In this document: positions 27,216-34,505 of the stretch, one piece after another
Numbering within the stretch: position 1 is the stretch's first letter
How the letters are laid out: each line of letters begins with the position of its first letter
Virus record (IMG/VR): IMGVR_UViG_3300010885_029854
Location: 1 to 60,490 of that record
Reading direction: 5' to 3' (one strand)
DNA length: 60,490 nt
From: a virus
Program-made: the position numbers and the translations under genes
The notes under the pieces: model-generated
Databases searched by the model: none
The model's input: the letters and a program-made list of their open reading frames with translations, nothing else
Told to the model about the DNA's origin: nothing

Positions 27216-27388
27216 TACATTCCTCTATATCTATATAGTAGATGTTTTGCTATTTCAAAGTCAATAGGTTTTTTGAATTGGACACATTCTTTTATATACC
27301 TTCTAAATTCAATTAGATATATAATATTTGAAGCAGAAACAGTCGATAAACGACTGTTTCTGTGAAAAGTATGATCACTAAACTTCAT
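27215..27388 (-). CDS. 57-residue protein coupled to the DNA polymerase gene
   Basis: MKFSDHTFHRN to YRYRGM. ATG immediately follows the stop (TAG) of the upstream 58-residue gene; its own stop overlaps the polymerase ATG as TAATG. It contains the coding strand of a perfect inverted repeat. Function unknown; basic, helical. Confidence 0.55.
   Translation of the reverse strand: MKFSDHTFHRNSRLSTVSASNIIYLIEFRRYIKECVQFKKPIDFEIAKHLLYRYRGM
27334..27362. repeat. Perfect inverted repeat, 12-bp arms, 5-base loop
   Basis: Arms CAGAAACAGTCG (27334-27345) and CGACTGTTTCTG (27351-27362) around ATAAA. It lies inside the 57-residue gene, about 120 bases upstream of the polymerase start. It could form an mRNA hairpin or bind a dimeric regulator. 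There is no U-run, so it is not an intrinsic terminator. Confidence 0.7.
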
Positions 27389-27565
27389 CTAGTCTTTTTC
27401 CCGAAGTTCCTTCATCGCAGTACCAAACCAAGAATCGTCTTCATCATTTATTACAATTTCAAAATTAGAATTTACAGCTAATACTTTAGCCAGTTCTTCT
27501 GCTGTATAAAAATCGCCTTTATACTCAACTAGTTGATTTCGATTAAGTCTAATTACATTTGACAT
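27389..27565 (-). CDS. 58-residue acidic protein
   Basis: MSNVIRLNRNQ to KELREKD. Excellent GGGAGGTAACT ribosome binding site and a promoter just upstream. TAEELAKVLAVNSNFEIVIN looks like a small alpha/beta domain. First gene of the polymerase operon. Confidence 0.65.
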   Translation of the reverse strand: MSNVIRLNRNQLVEYKGDFYTAEELAKVLAVNSNFEIVINDEDDSWFGTAMKELREKD

Positions 27566-27588
27566 AGTTACCTCCCAGCAACAAATAC

Positions 27589-27618
27589 AATATACATTAA
27601 AGATACCTATTTTGTCAA
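27589..27618 (-). promoter_or_regulatory. Sigma70-type promoter for the DNA polymerase operon
   Basis: Minus strand TTGACA (27618-27613), 18 bp, TATATT (27594-27589), followed within 30 bases by the GGGAGG site and ATG at 27565. Lies just after the ClpX-like stop codon. Confidence 0.6.
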
Positions 27619-27620
27619 TA

Positions 27621-28553
27621 CTAATAAACCCATTTAGGTTTTTTTGTAATCATCACATGAGCATCTAGGACAAACTGTCTGGGCTTAGTTGTAAGACTAG
27701 GGGCTTGAAATTGTGCGTCTATTAATACTTCCTCTAGACTACCTTGTAGTCCTCGTGCTCCTAACCCCTTAGCCATTGCATTATTGGCTAATATATTAAT
27801 AGCATCTTCAGTTACAATTAATTCAATTCCTTCAGTTGAAAACCATTCTCTAAATGAATTTAAAATAGACCCCTTTGAGTCTTTTAAAATTTGTTTAAAA
27901 TTACTAATTGTTAATTCATTTAATTTTGTTATAATGGAAAATCTTCCTAAAAATTCAGGAATCATTCCATATTTAATCAGTGAAGTTGTTTCAATATTAG
28001 GTAAATCAACAAATGCTCCAGAACAAATAAATAACATATTTTTAGTGTTTATTTTACTATCATGTTTTTTACCTTGGGAGTTACCACTTTCAGAAGTATA
28101 TACAACATCACTACCTTCAACTAGTTTGAGTAATGCTTGTTGTACTCCTAATCCATTAACGTCATTTTCTGTATTCTTCTTTTTAATCTTATCAATTTCA
28201 TCTAAATATATAATTGAGTATTCAGCTAAAGTTTCATCTCCATCACAAGCATTAACCAGTTCTGTCATAATATCTTCTACGCTTCTACCCTCATAACCAG
28301 ATGCGGTCAATTGAGTCGAATCTATTGTGATGAATGGAACTTGTAAAATATCAGACAAGCATGATACCAAGTATGTTTTCCCACATCCGGTAGGTCCTAT
28401 GATCATAACATTAGTTTTTTTAATGTTATCACCGCGCATTCGTTTATAATGATTATATGCAGCTACTGATAAGTATTTCTTGGATTGTTCATGCCCAATT
28501 ACATACTCATCTAGCAGCTGTTTAATCTCTTGTGGAGTTTTTATTACTCCCAT
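27621..28553 (-). CDS. ClpX-like AAA+ unfoldase lacking zinc domain and ClpP-docking loop
   Basis: 310 residues versus about 420 for ClpX. It begins at the AAA+ core (TPQEIKQLLDEYVIGHEQ), so the N-terminal zinc-binding domain is absent. Walker A GPTGCGKT (53-60), pore loop GYEG (86-89, GYVG in ClpX), Walker B IIYLDEID (114-121), KKH loop (162-164, RKH in ClpX), sensor 2 GARG near 277. Between CSGAF (177-181) and YGMIPEFLGR the segment holding the IGF loop is missing, so it should not dock ClpP. It probably remodels a phage or host protein alone. Confidence 0.9.
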   Translation of the reverse strand: MGVIKTPQEIKQLLDEYVIGHEQSKKYLSVAAYNHYKRMRGDNIKKTNVMIIGPTGCGKTYLVSCLSDILQVPFITIDSTQLTASGYEGRSVEDIMTELVNACDGDETLAEYSIIYLDEIDKIKKKNTENDVNGLGVQQALLKLVEGSDVVYTSESGNSQGKKHDSKINTKNMLFICSGAFVDLPNIETTSLIKYGMIPEFLGRFSIITKLNELTISNFKQILKDSKGSILNSFREWFSTEGIELIVTEDAINILANNAMAKGLGARGLQGSLEEVLIDAQFQAPSLTTKPRQFVLDAHVMITKKPKWVY

Positions 28554-28640
28554 CCTGATTTCTCTTCTTTTGTTGCGTTCTTAAGCTTCATAAGTTCTTT
28601 CAATTCTACCCTTTCATGGTCTTCTAGAGTGTAGTATACG
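28551..28640 (-). pseudogene. Orphan copy of the primase-helicase C-terminus
   Basis: Minus-strand frame reads YTLEDHERVELKELMKLKNA and ends GWE-stop. The intact primase-helicase ends YTLEDHERQELKEYMKLKNA with final GWE. About 24 of 30 residues agree, whereas the DNA differs at many third positions. The ClpX-like ATG overlaps the stop of this remnant. It marks an insertion or recombination junction. Confidence 0.75.
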
Positions 28641-28661
28641 GAAATATAGCGGGGTTGTCAA
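28633..28661 (-). promoter_or_regulatory. Strong sigma70-type promoter for the ClpX-like gene
   Basis: Minus strand TTGACA (28661-28656), 17 bp spacer, TATACT (28638-28633): an 11/12 match with ideal spacing. The -10 box sits at the very start of the orphan primase-helicase remnant. Confidence 0.65.
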
Positions 28662-29224
28662 GATTTCTTTTGAAAAGATATAGATTTTAGTTTAATATTA
28701 TCTGGAATCAAATCCTTGATCTTAAAATGATAAGCTAGTTTCCATGCTAAATTCATATTCTCTAACTGATCGCCTTTACTATTGAATTGGCTTACCCATA
28801 AAGAGTAAGCTTCTTTGTGATCCTTTTTGTTTAGATTCTGTCCTTTGATATACTCTAAAAATACTGGATGTTTTGGAGTAAGATTAGATGTATCTATTTT
28901 TTGAAAGACCGAGTGAAGTCCGTGAGTTGAATATTCCCAAGTATATCCGGGACGGGGCTTTACGCCTCTGAAGTAGTTTCCCAGTTCTCTTAGTCTATTA
29001 GCTTCGGCGCTACAATATGAAGATTCCATGCTAGAATTAGATTCGTATGGTTGTCCCATTCCTTGACTTACTCTAGGTTCTGTTATCCCTCGTTCATGTA
29101 AGCTATAAGCTGTACCTTCTAGTGAAGATACATAACTATCGAACTCTTTAGAAGTACAGAAAGCTCTGGCATCATCTTCTGAATTAAACTGTTTATAGGA
29201 CCAACCCGGACTAAAACTATTCAT
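28658..29224 (-). CDS. Hypothetical protein, 188 residues
   Basis: Starts MNSFSPGWSYKQF and is Ser/Tyr-rich with no catalytic motif that I recognise. Overlaps the upstream 61-residue gene by 8 bases. It lies between the two copies of the primase-helicase 3' end, so it is probably part of an inserted cassette. Confidence 0.65.
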   Translation of the reverse strand: MNSFSPGWSYKQFNSEDDARAFCTSKEFDSYVSSLEGTAYSLHERGITEPRVSQGMGQPYESNSSMESSYCSAEANRLRELGNYFRGVKPRPGYTWEYSTHGLHSVFQKIDTSNLTPKHPVFLEYIKGQNLNKKDHKEAYSLWVSQFNSKGDQLENMNLAWKLAYHFKIKDLIPDNIKLKSISFQKKS

Positions 29225-29402
29225 TTGTACTCCTAATATATACCTTTTTAATCCAAAATTTATTGGACCAAGTTAAATACGGATAGTCGCTGGTATCTAA
29301 ATATTGTTCTAGTTCTTTTTCAGAATTAAATGTTTGATATTCGTGATCCTCTGAGTTTCTAGTTTCCCCATGTAATTCATATTTTATGATAAATTTATTC
29401 AT
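29217..29402 (-). CDS. Hypothetical protein, 61 residues
   Basis: Beta-alpha-type small protein (MNKFIIKYELHGETRN; NSEKELEQYLD). AAGGAG ribosome binding site follows directly on the 3' end of the tRNA-like RNA. Part of the putative cassette with the 188-residue gene. Confidence 0.65.
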   Translation of the reverse strand: MNKFIIKYELHGETRNSEDHEYQTFNSEKELEQYLDTSDYPYLTWSNKFWIKKVYIRSTNE

Positions 29403-29417
29403 TTGTACTCCTTAAAA

Positions 29418-29506
29418 TGGTGACAAGGGCGAGACTTCCACTCGCGCTCTGAAGGCTGGTGGCGCCAGCTTTAACTTCCGCTTTAGTACACATAAGCTAC
29501 CTCGTC
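29418..29506 (-). ncRNA. tRNA-like RNA 1 with encoded CCA
   Basis: The 89-nt minus strand can fold as a cloverleaf. A 7-bp acceptor GACGAGG/CCTTGTC (one G-T) is followed by A and CCA. Then come TA, a D-like arm GCTT/AAGC, a long middle arm GAAG/CTTC enclosing GCTGG/CCAGC, a 5-base variable loop, and a T-like arm GCGAG/CTCGC with a 7-base loop. The T-loop is TGGAAGT rather than TTCRANY, and the middle arm has no normal anticodon loop. It is probably not a decoding tRNA. It sits between the primase-helicase and the next gene's ribosome binding site. Confidence 0.45.
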
Positions 29507-29513
29507 GTAAATA

Positions 29514-31457
29514 CTATTCCCATCCGTCTGATTTTTCTTTCACTGCATTCTTTAATTTCATATATTCTTTAAGTTCTTGTCTTTCGTGGTCCTCTAGTGT
29601 GTAAATTTCACCAGTTTTACCAACCCAACCCATCTCGAACCGATCCTGAGCACCTAAATCGTTCTTAAGGATATTGATTACCATGTATTTATCAATCTCT
29701 TTCGTCTCTGGAGTGTAAAATGGGCGACTGAGACTAACAATTCCTCGAAATGACTGATAAAGAAACGAACTACCCTTGATTGCAGTGTAAGATTTAATCT
29801 CTGTGTCAGGTCCGCCACCAAGACTAAACTTATTTGGCTGAACTAACGTGATAGCTGCAACGTCTAGGTCGTTTACTAAGTCTTGAATCTGTCCAGCAAC
29901 GATTTTAGAAGATGCAGTATCATCAGATACTGAACTACTGATACGCTCGAAGTAATCAAACATCACCATCTTAACTTTTTGACCGCTAGTAGCTTCAACT
30001 TGTAGTACATAGTTTCTAATATCTTCAACTGTGGCAGAACTTCTATCATAAAACCATACATTACCATAATGTTTCTTAACTAGGTCAGTAAGTTCTTTGC
30101 CTTTCCCAGCTTTAAACTTAGCGTATACATCTTCTCTGCTAAATCCAGTAATGTTGTAGATTACTTTTTCAAATAATCGGTTTCTGTGCATGTCTAGAGA
30201 TGCAAATACAGTAGGAATACCCTGTTCGCTGTTGTGTCTTAGAATCTTTAAAGCTAAAGCGGTTTTCCCTGCCCCTGCTGCGGCTACTACACCAATGTTA
30301 CTACCAACAGTGATAGGCATAGCCTTATCTAGTTCATCAATCCCGGTCTTAACTGTATTCTTCTCAATGTTCATCAAGTAATGAGTGAATCCTGCGCTAA
30401 TACCGTCTAACGTTGCCGGTCCTTCCTCTTCCTTTACGTTGAGTCCCATCTTCTTAACATACTGAGCAAGCCAGTTATTAGGGTCTCTAGTAGTGAACTG
30501 TCCACCTTTCCAGTTTGGACCATATACTTGATTAATAATCAACTCTACTTCTTTCTCAGGGAAAGCTGATTCGCCTGTACGGGATGACTGTAGCTCTGCT
30601 GCACCATTTAACATTCCTCTAGTAACTTCTAGAGGATAGTTTAAATTATGCAATGTTGAGGCTAGACATAGCATTGAATGATTGCGCTCACCGCTACGGA
30701 AGAACCCATTTAATAGAAGAAACCGTGGCTCGTCAATACCTTTAGGTCTAGACTTCATATCAATCGTTGAGATATCAAAAGTTAGTTCTTTTCCAATCTG
30801 ATCAATTGTTTTTTCTTTAAGCACTTCAACATCTTTGATATTTTTAGGCAAGTTTGCAACTGTTAACATTCTATTAGCCCTAGGATTTTTAGCTAGTAGT
30901 TTGATTTCAGGAATAGTCAAATTAACTAGTTCATCTGGAGTTAGAGGGATTTTATATAACCCAGAGTTTTGATGCTTAGTGTTGGAGATACGAACAATTC
31001 TGTTAGGATCGTTAACTACACCATCAAATGTGTCTAGGTCACCGGCGATATCAAATACGACAGCTTTAAATTTATCTGGAGTAAGATACTCATTCATTTC
31101 AATTTCTACACTGAAACCTTTACCACCTGTAAAGTAACATCCGATCTCATCTTCTTCAAAGCCTCTTGTGATAAGTCGATTTGCCACTTCAATAGCATCG
31201 TTCTGTGCTTTCTCAAGAGAGTCCTTTGAATCAAAGTCAAAGTACAATGCATTAGTTAATGTATCCTTAACTCCCGCTAAAGAACCCTTTTCTTCTAGCA
31301 ATGCTTTATGTTTTTCTGTATACTTATACAAAGATACATACCAGTCACGATCTCTTGATGTGATGTAATTGTTAATGTCTTCTTTTGTGCTGATTAGCTG
31401 CGGCTTTGAGTTGAGTCCCGATCTTAAATTTACAAACAATGCTTCCCCCTTGTTCAT
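29514..31457 (-). CDS. Primase-helicase: AEP-type primase fused to RecA/DnaB-like helicase
   Basis: 647 residues. The N-terminal half carries archaeo-eukaryotic primase signatures: LYFDFDSKD (71-79, catalytic acids), TGGKGFSVEIE (110-120) and DPNRIVRISNTKHQNSGLYK (150-169). The C-terminal half has Walker A AAAGAGKTALAL near 390, a Walker B-like VKMVMFDYFE and later ITLVQPNK, like replicative helicases. It makes primers and unwinds at the fork with the family B polymerase. The 3' end is duplicated at 28551-28640. Confidence 0.88.
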   Translation of the reverse strand: MNKGEALFVNLRSGLNSKPQLISTKEDINNYITSRDRDWYVSLYKYTEKHKALLEEKGSLAGVKDTLTNALYFDFDSKDSLEKAQNDAIEVANRLITRGFEEDEIGCYFTGGKGFSVEIEMNEYLTPDKFKAVVFDIAGDLDTFDGVVNDPNRIVRISNTKHQNSGLYKIPLTPDELVNLTIPEIKLLAKNPRANRMLTVANLPKNIKDVEVLKEKTIDQIGKELTFDISTIDMKSRPKGIDEPRFLLLNGFFRSGERNHSMLCLASTLHNLNYPLEVTRGMLNGAAELQSSRTGESAFPEKEVELIINQVYGPNWKGGQFTTRDPNNWLAQYVKKMGLNVKEEEGPATLDGISAGFTHYLMNIEKNTVKTGIDELDKAMPITVGSNIGVVAAAGAGKTALALKILRHNSEQGIPTVFASLDMHRNRLFEKVIYNITGFSREDVYAKFKAGKGKELTDLVKKHYGNVWFYDRSSATVEDIRNYVLQVEATSGQKVKMVMFDYFERISSSVSDDTASSKIVAGQIQDLVNDLDVAAITLVQPNKFSLGGGPDTEIKSYTAIKGSSFLYQSFRGIVSLSRPFYTPETKEIDKYMVINILKNDLGAQDRFEMGWVGKTGEIYTLEDHERQELKEYMKLKNAVKEKSDGWE

Positions 31458-31459
31458 TC

Positions 31460-31663
31460 TTACTCCTTCGTAATCCGTCCCAATGTTACTACAGGTTCCT
31501 CGTAGTAGTCAACTGTATTGTGGGTTTGTTGATAATAGGAACCGGATTCTGTTTTTGTTAATTCTTTATTTATTATAATCTGATTAAATCGTAGGTCGGG
31601 ATGAGATTCTACTTCTTTTGTTAATAGTTCTAGAATCTTGCGATTGGCTTCTTGTCTTGTCAT
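31460..31663 (-). CDS. Hypothetical protein, 67 residues
   Basis: I place the start at 31663 (MTRQEANRKIL, AGGAC site upstream); the longer frame to 31747 would run into the structured RNA. N-terminal helix then an extended, Thr/Tyr-rich tail. Directly precedes the primase-helicase gene. Confidence 0.6.
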   Translation of the reverse strand: MTRQEANRKILELLTKEVESHPDLRFNQIIINKELTKTESGSYYQQTHNTVDYYEEPVVTLGRITKE

Positions 31664-31684
31664 ATATGTCCTATTGAAAAAGGA

Positions 31685-31804
31685 GCGGGTGGTAGGGACT
31701 CGAACCCCGGAGCTTACCATGGAACTCCGTTTAACTTCCTTATGCACTTACATACTAGCTAAGTATGTAGTAATCATCTAAACTTCCACTCGTTATACAC
31801 CCGC
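31685..31804 (-). ncRNA. tRNA-like RNA 2 with canonical T-loop and extra hairpin
   Basis: On the minus strand a 7-bp acceptor GCGGGTG/CACCCGC brackets 120 nt. Near the 3' end GGGGTTCGAGTCCC has the canonical T-loop TTCGAGT. The 5' side has TAACGAGTGGAAGTTT, a D-arm-like segment with AGTGGAA. A class II-like variable arm CGGAG/CTCCG precedes the T arm. A long hairpin TACATACT/AGTATGTA replaces a normal anticodon arm. No CCA is encoded (TCC follows). It is too long and lacks a clear anticodon, so it is a tRNA relic or tRNA-mimic. Confidence 0.5.
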
Positions 31805-31815
31805 ATTGAAATGAT

Positions 31816-31851
31816 GCCGGTCTTTCCCGGCTGTCAGGTGTTATTTACACC
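31816..31851 (-). other. Two adjacent hairpins upstream of tRNA-like RNA 2
   Basis: GCCGG/CCGGC (31816-31831, loop TCTTTC on the plus strand) and GGTGT/ACACC (31837-31851, loop TATTT). With RNA 2 they fill the gap between coding regions at 31664-31889. No U-run follows. Confidence 0.5.
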
Positions 31852-31889
31852 ATGTAATCATAGATAACAAAGGAGGGGGAGGACTTGCT

Positions 31890-32171
31890 CTATGCTTCTT
31901 TAGTCACTTTAACGATTTCAAAAAATACAAAATCTGGCATCTTATTAATACGCTCTAACGCTTTTTCATAATTCTCTGCTGACATCTTTTCACGACCAGC
32001 TTCTAGAGAGGCTAGCTTGAATACTTTATTTTCTAAGTTAAGATACTCGCCAGCCTTAAGTGTGATATCTTCTGTAACTTTTACAGAGAATTCCTTGACT
32101 CCAGGAAATCGCTGCTTATCTTCTGATTTTTTTATTACTGATCCAATTTGTCTACGATTCCACTTAGCCAT
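31890..32171 (-). CDS. Hypothetical protein in recombination/replication operon
   Basis: 93 residues: basic N-terminus (MAKWNRRQIGSVIKK), a beta-rich middle (TEDITLKAGEYLNLEN) and a C-terminal strand VFFEIVKV. Overlaps the upstream gene by 8 bases. No family recognised. Confidence 0.65.
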   Translation of the reverse strand: MAKWNRRQIGSVIKKSEDKQRFPGVKEFSVKVTEDITLKAGEYLNLENKVFKLASLEAGREKMSAENYEKALERINKMPDFVFFEIVKVTKEA

Positions 32172-32601
32172 TGTTTTCTCCTTCGATTTGTTGTTTAATT
32201 TCTGCTTCTTGTTCTTCTGTTAGGGGAGTGACTGCAGCATCATATAATTGTTCTGCATTAAGTCTATACTGATCTAGGATCATAATAAACTTTGCCTCTA
32301 CCAAACTATTAACAAGCTGCATCATTTCTTTTTCAAACTGACTTGCTGCTTTAATATCATCCTGTTCGAGAGGATATAGAATAAGATTGTTCAATACCCT
32401 GCGAAGACCTCGCGTTGATAGCTTGGATACGGCTCTCTTGTAATGTGGTACATACATACTGTACATTTGAGCAGCTGTCTCTGTTGGGTCTTGAGATTTC
32501 TCTTGAGCTTGACGAATCATCTCCTGTTCGATCTCTCTAGCATTAATTTGTAATCTTTCTAATTCGTCAGTGCTTTCTGTTTCTAATGTTTCATCGGTCA
32601 T
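32164..32601 (-). CDS. Helical hypothetical protein
   Basis: 145 residues, helical and acidic at both ends. The core SKLSTRGLRRVLNNLILYPL is helical and likely a protein-interaction segment. Starts 2 bases after the stop of the ERF gene. Function unknown. Confidence 0.65.
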   Translation of the reverse strand: MTDETLETESTDELERLQINAREIEQEMIRQAQEKSQDPTETAAQMYSMYVPHYKRAVSKLSTRGLRRVLNNLILYPLEQDDIKAASQFEKEMMQLVNSLVEAKFIMILDQYRLNAEQLYDAAVTPLTEEQEAEIKQQIEGENNG

Positions 32602-32602
32602 A

Positions 32603-33160
32603 TTAGTTCCATCCTTCTTCTTCTGTTGATACTGTAGTTACTTCAGCTTTAACTCCGAATCCTTTCTTAGGGGCAACGGATGTAGCTGTAGCATTGGCTA
32701 GGTTAGTAGTCACGCTTACTGTTTCAGTAACTGTTGCTGTCTTTACTGGAGCGGCAGATTTTACATTACGACCCATTGCTTTCTCCCCATCGTCATCATC
32801 CGCACCGATACATAAAAATGATTGCAACCCATAACGTCTTGCATAAGAAACCCCTGAGCCGTGAGCTTGGGGGTCATTCTGCTTTGGAGCAATGATCTCT
32901 GTCAATGACGAGAGATACTCACCTGAGTCATGTAGGAGAGTAGTCTCTACATAAGGCTTACCTTCTGAGACTGTAGTTCCCTGCAATACAGCAATACCAT
33001 GTAGATTCAATACTGGAAGACAAGCTTCTCTAATTGCATTTAAATCTGCATAACGAGACTTAAAAAAGGGATTAGAAGACCCTTTACTTGCGTTACCCAT
33101 TTCACTTTGAGCCTTTACTAATGCTGCCGAAATTTTAACAATTGTATCTGATTTATTCAT
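32603..33160 (-). CDS. erf: ERF-family single-strand DNA annealing protein
   Basis: 185 residues. The family signature is clear: NPFFKSRYADLNAI near residue 27, then QNDPQAHGSGVSYARRYGLQ and FLCIGADDDDGEKA. ERF proteins anneal complementary single strands in phage recombination and genome circularisation. The Thr/Val-rich tail (145-185) is a flexible linker. A strong promoter lies directly upstream, and the PD-(D/E)XK nuclease gene at 33.5-34.5 kb could be its exonuclease partner. Confidence 0.9.
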   Translation of the reverse strand: MNKSDTIVKISAALVKAQSEMGNASKGSSNPFFKSRYADLNAIREACLPVLNLHGIAVLQGTTVSEGKPYVETTLLHDSGEYLSSLTEIIAPKQNDPQAHGSGVSYARRYGLQSFLCIGADDDDGEKAMGRNVKSAAPVKTATVTETVSVTTNLANATATSVAPKKGFGVKAEVTTVSTEEEGWN

Positions 33161-33178
33161 CGTTCACCTCTCAATAGT

Positions 33179-33207
33179 ATATTACCTATATTATGCCATG
33201 TTGTCAA
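33179..33207 (-). promoter_or_regulatory. Sigma70-type promoter for the ERF operon
   Basis: Minus strand TTGACA (33207-33202), 17 bp spacer, TAATAT (33184-33179), about 20 bases before the ERF start codon and its GAGAGG site. Intergenic position supports it. Confidence 0.6.
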
Positions 33208-33208
33208 T

Positions 33209-33466
33209 CTAAATAATATTATTTCTAACTACTTGTAATTTAAACTTCTCAACTGCCTCTGCTTTAGTTGCTGCTTTACCTATAACTTCTAATTCTCCAG
33301 CGTTTAAGTTTTTTGTATCTAATGGCACCTTTACTATTAAGTATTCTTTATTTGATGTTTTGATAATGCTTAAAGCTGCTCCATCAAATACTACTTGCTC
33401 AACTGTGCTTCCTTTTAATTCTGATTCAAAATCATCCTGGGTTTGAGCTTTGTTTTTTTTAGACAT
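33209..33466 (-). CDS. Hypothetical protein, 85 residues
   Basis: Charged N-terminus, then beta strands (VVFDGAALSIIK; EYLIVKVPLD) and a C-terminal helix. Overlaps the end of the nuclease gene by 8 bases. Unknown function. Confidence 0.6.
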   Translation of the reverse strand: MSKKNKAQTQDDFESELKGSTVEQVVFDGAALSIIKTSNKEYLIVKVPLDTKNLNAGELEVIGKAATKAEAVEKFKLQVVRNNII

Positions 33467-34505
33467 TAGTTTCTTCCTTTTTATATAGCCCAGTCATACA
33501 ACCAGACTCACAGTATTTTTTGTATGGACATTCTCTTCCGTAGTATCTGTCACAGCCCGTTTCATTTTTTGGGAATTCATTTGTCTTAATTGATTCTAGT
33601 GTCACATTAAACTTCTGTATTGTTGCGTCAATAAAGTCCTGCGGAATCTCATCATGAATATACTGAAGATTAACTTCAGGGTCAATTACTTCGTCGAACT
33701 CTCCGTGACATCTATTCTTACCAGTACCGACTGAACAAGTCTTCTCGCGACCGATTGTAACATTTCCACACTTCTTACAAGTCTTAGTACGATTCTTCTT
33801 AATCATCTTATTCAATACTAGAAAAGCTGCTCTCTCCATATCTGGATATTTTGTATTCTTTAAGTATAGGAAATACAAGGCTAACTGTTCTGACTCTTTG
33901 ACTGACCCGCGTTCGTAATATCTTCCGGCAGTTTTTAAGTCTACTAGGATAGGGTTATTGTATCCGTTGATTTTAATTACAAAGTCGGCAAAGCCTGTTA
34001 CTTGATTTCCTTCCTCGTCCTCTAGCTCGATTGCAACCTGAGCACCTAGCACTTCTTCTACGTTCTCATCTACCCATTGGATAAACTTGTCTACAAGCAT
34101 TAGTCCTTTGCGATACAGGCTAATCCAGTTAGCATAGGCTATTCGTTCTTTGTCTTCTCCCGCTTTGACAATGCTGGATACAGACGTACATACTGAATCT
34201 TTAAGAATAAGTTCGTTATCGGATTGAAGGAGAAGCTCATGATCAAAGTCATTACTAGCATATTCAATTTTTGTAAATTCGTCATCTTGTAGTTTTTTCC
34301 ATTCATTTTTAAATATTGATCTTGCTCTAAATCCGTCTCTTTGTAACATGTAATCTTCACAAGCTTTGTCAATCGCCGATCCAAAAAGTAGAGCTGAAGT
34401 AGTCCCTTCTTGTCTAATCTTATCAACATAATGTAATTTATACATCATCGCACAATGATCATGTTTTTGTCTTGCCGAATGGCTTAATCTTATTTTAGAT
34501 TCCAT
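33459..34505 (-). CDS. PD-(D/E)XK nuclease with C-terminal Cys cluster (RecB/Cas4-like)
   Basis: 348 residues. LSHSARQKHDHCAMMYKLHY at the start, then VTGFADFVIKING (catalytic Asp), ILVDLKTA (D/E-X-K) and SEQLALYFLYL (motif with Gln) match the RecB-type nuclease fold. A CKKCGNVT insertion and a C-terminal CDRYYGRECPYKKYCESGC cluster, together with the early Cys, suggest an iron-sulphur or zinc site like Cas4/AddB nucleases. A likely exonuclease that makes ssDNA for the ERF annealing protein. Confidence 0.82.
   Translation of the reverse strand: MESKIRLSHSARQKHDHCAMMYKLHYVDKIRQEGTTSALLFGSAIDKACEDYMLQRDGFRARSIFKNEWKKLQDDEFTKIEYASNDFDHELLLQSDNELILKDSVCTSVSSIVKAGEDKERIAYANWISLYRKGLMLVDKFIQWVDENVEEVLGAQVAIELEDEEGNQVTGFADFVIKINGYNNPILVDLKTAGRYYERGSVKESEQLALYFLYLKNTKYPDMERAAFLVLNKMIKKNRTKTCKKCGNVTIGREKTCSVGTGKNRCHGEFDEVIDPEVNLQYIHDEIPQDFIDATIQKFNVTLESIKTNEFPKNETGCDRYYGRECPYKKYCESGCMTGLYKKEETNV

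Noticed and set aside
27784-28296. Plus-strand 170-codon frame over the ClpX-like gene
   Set aside because: Antisense shadow of a gene with clear AAA+ motifs; Ser/Leu-rich and without a ribosome binding site.
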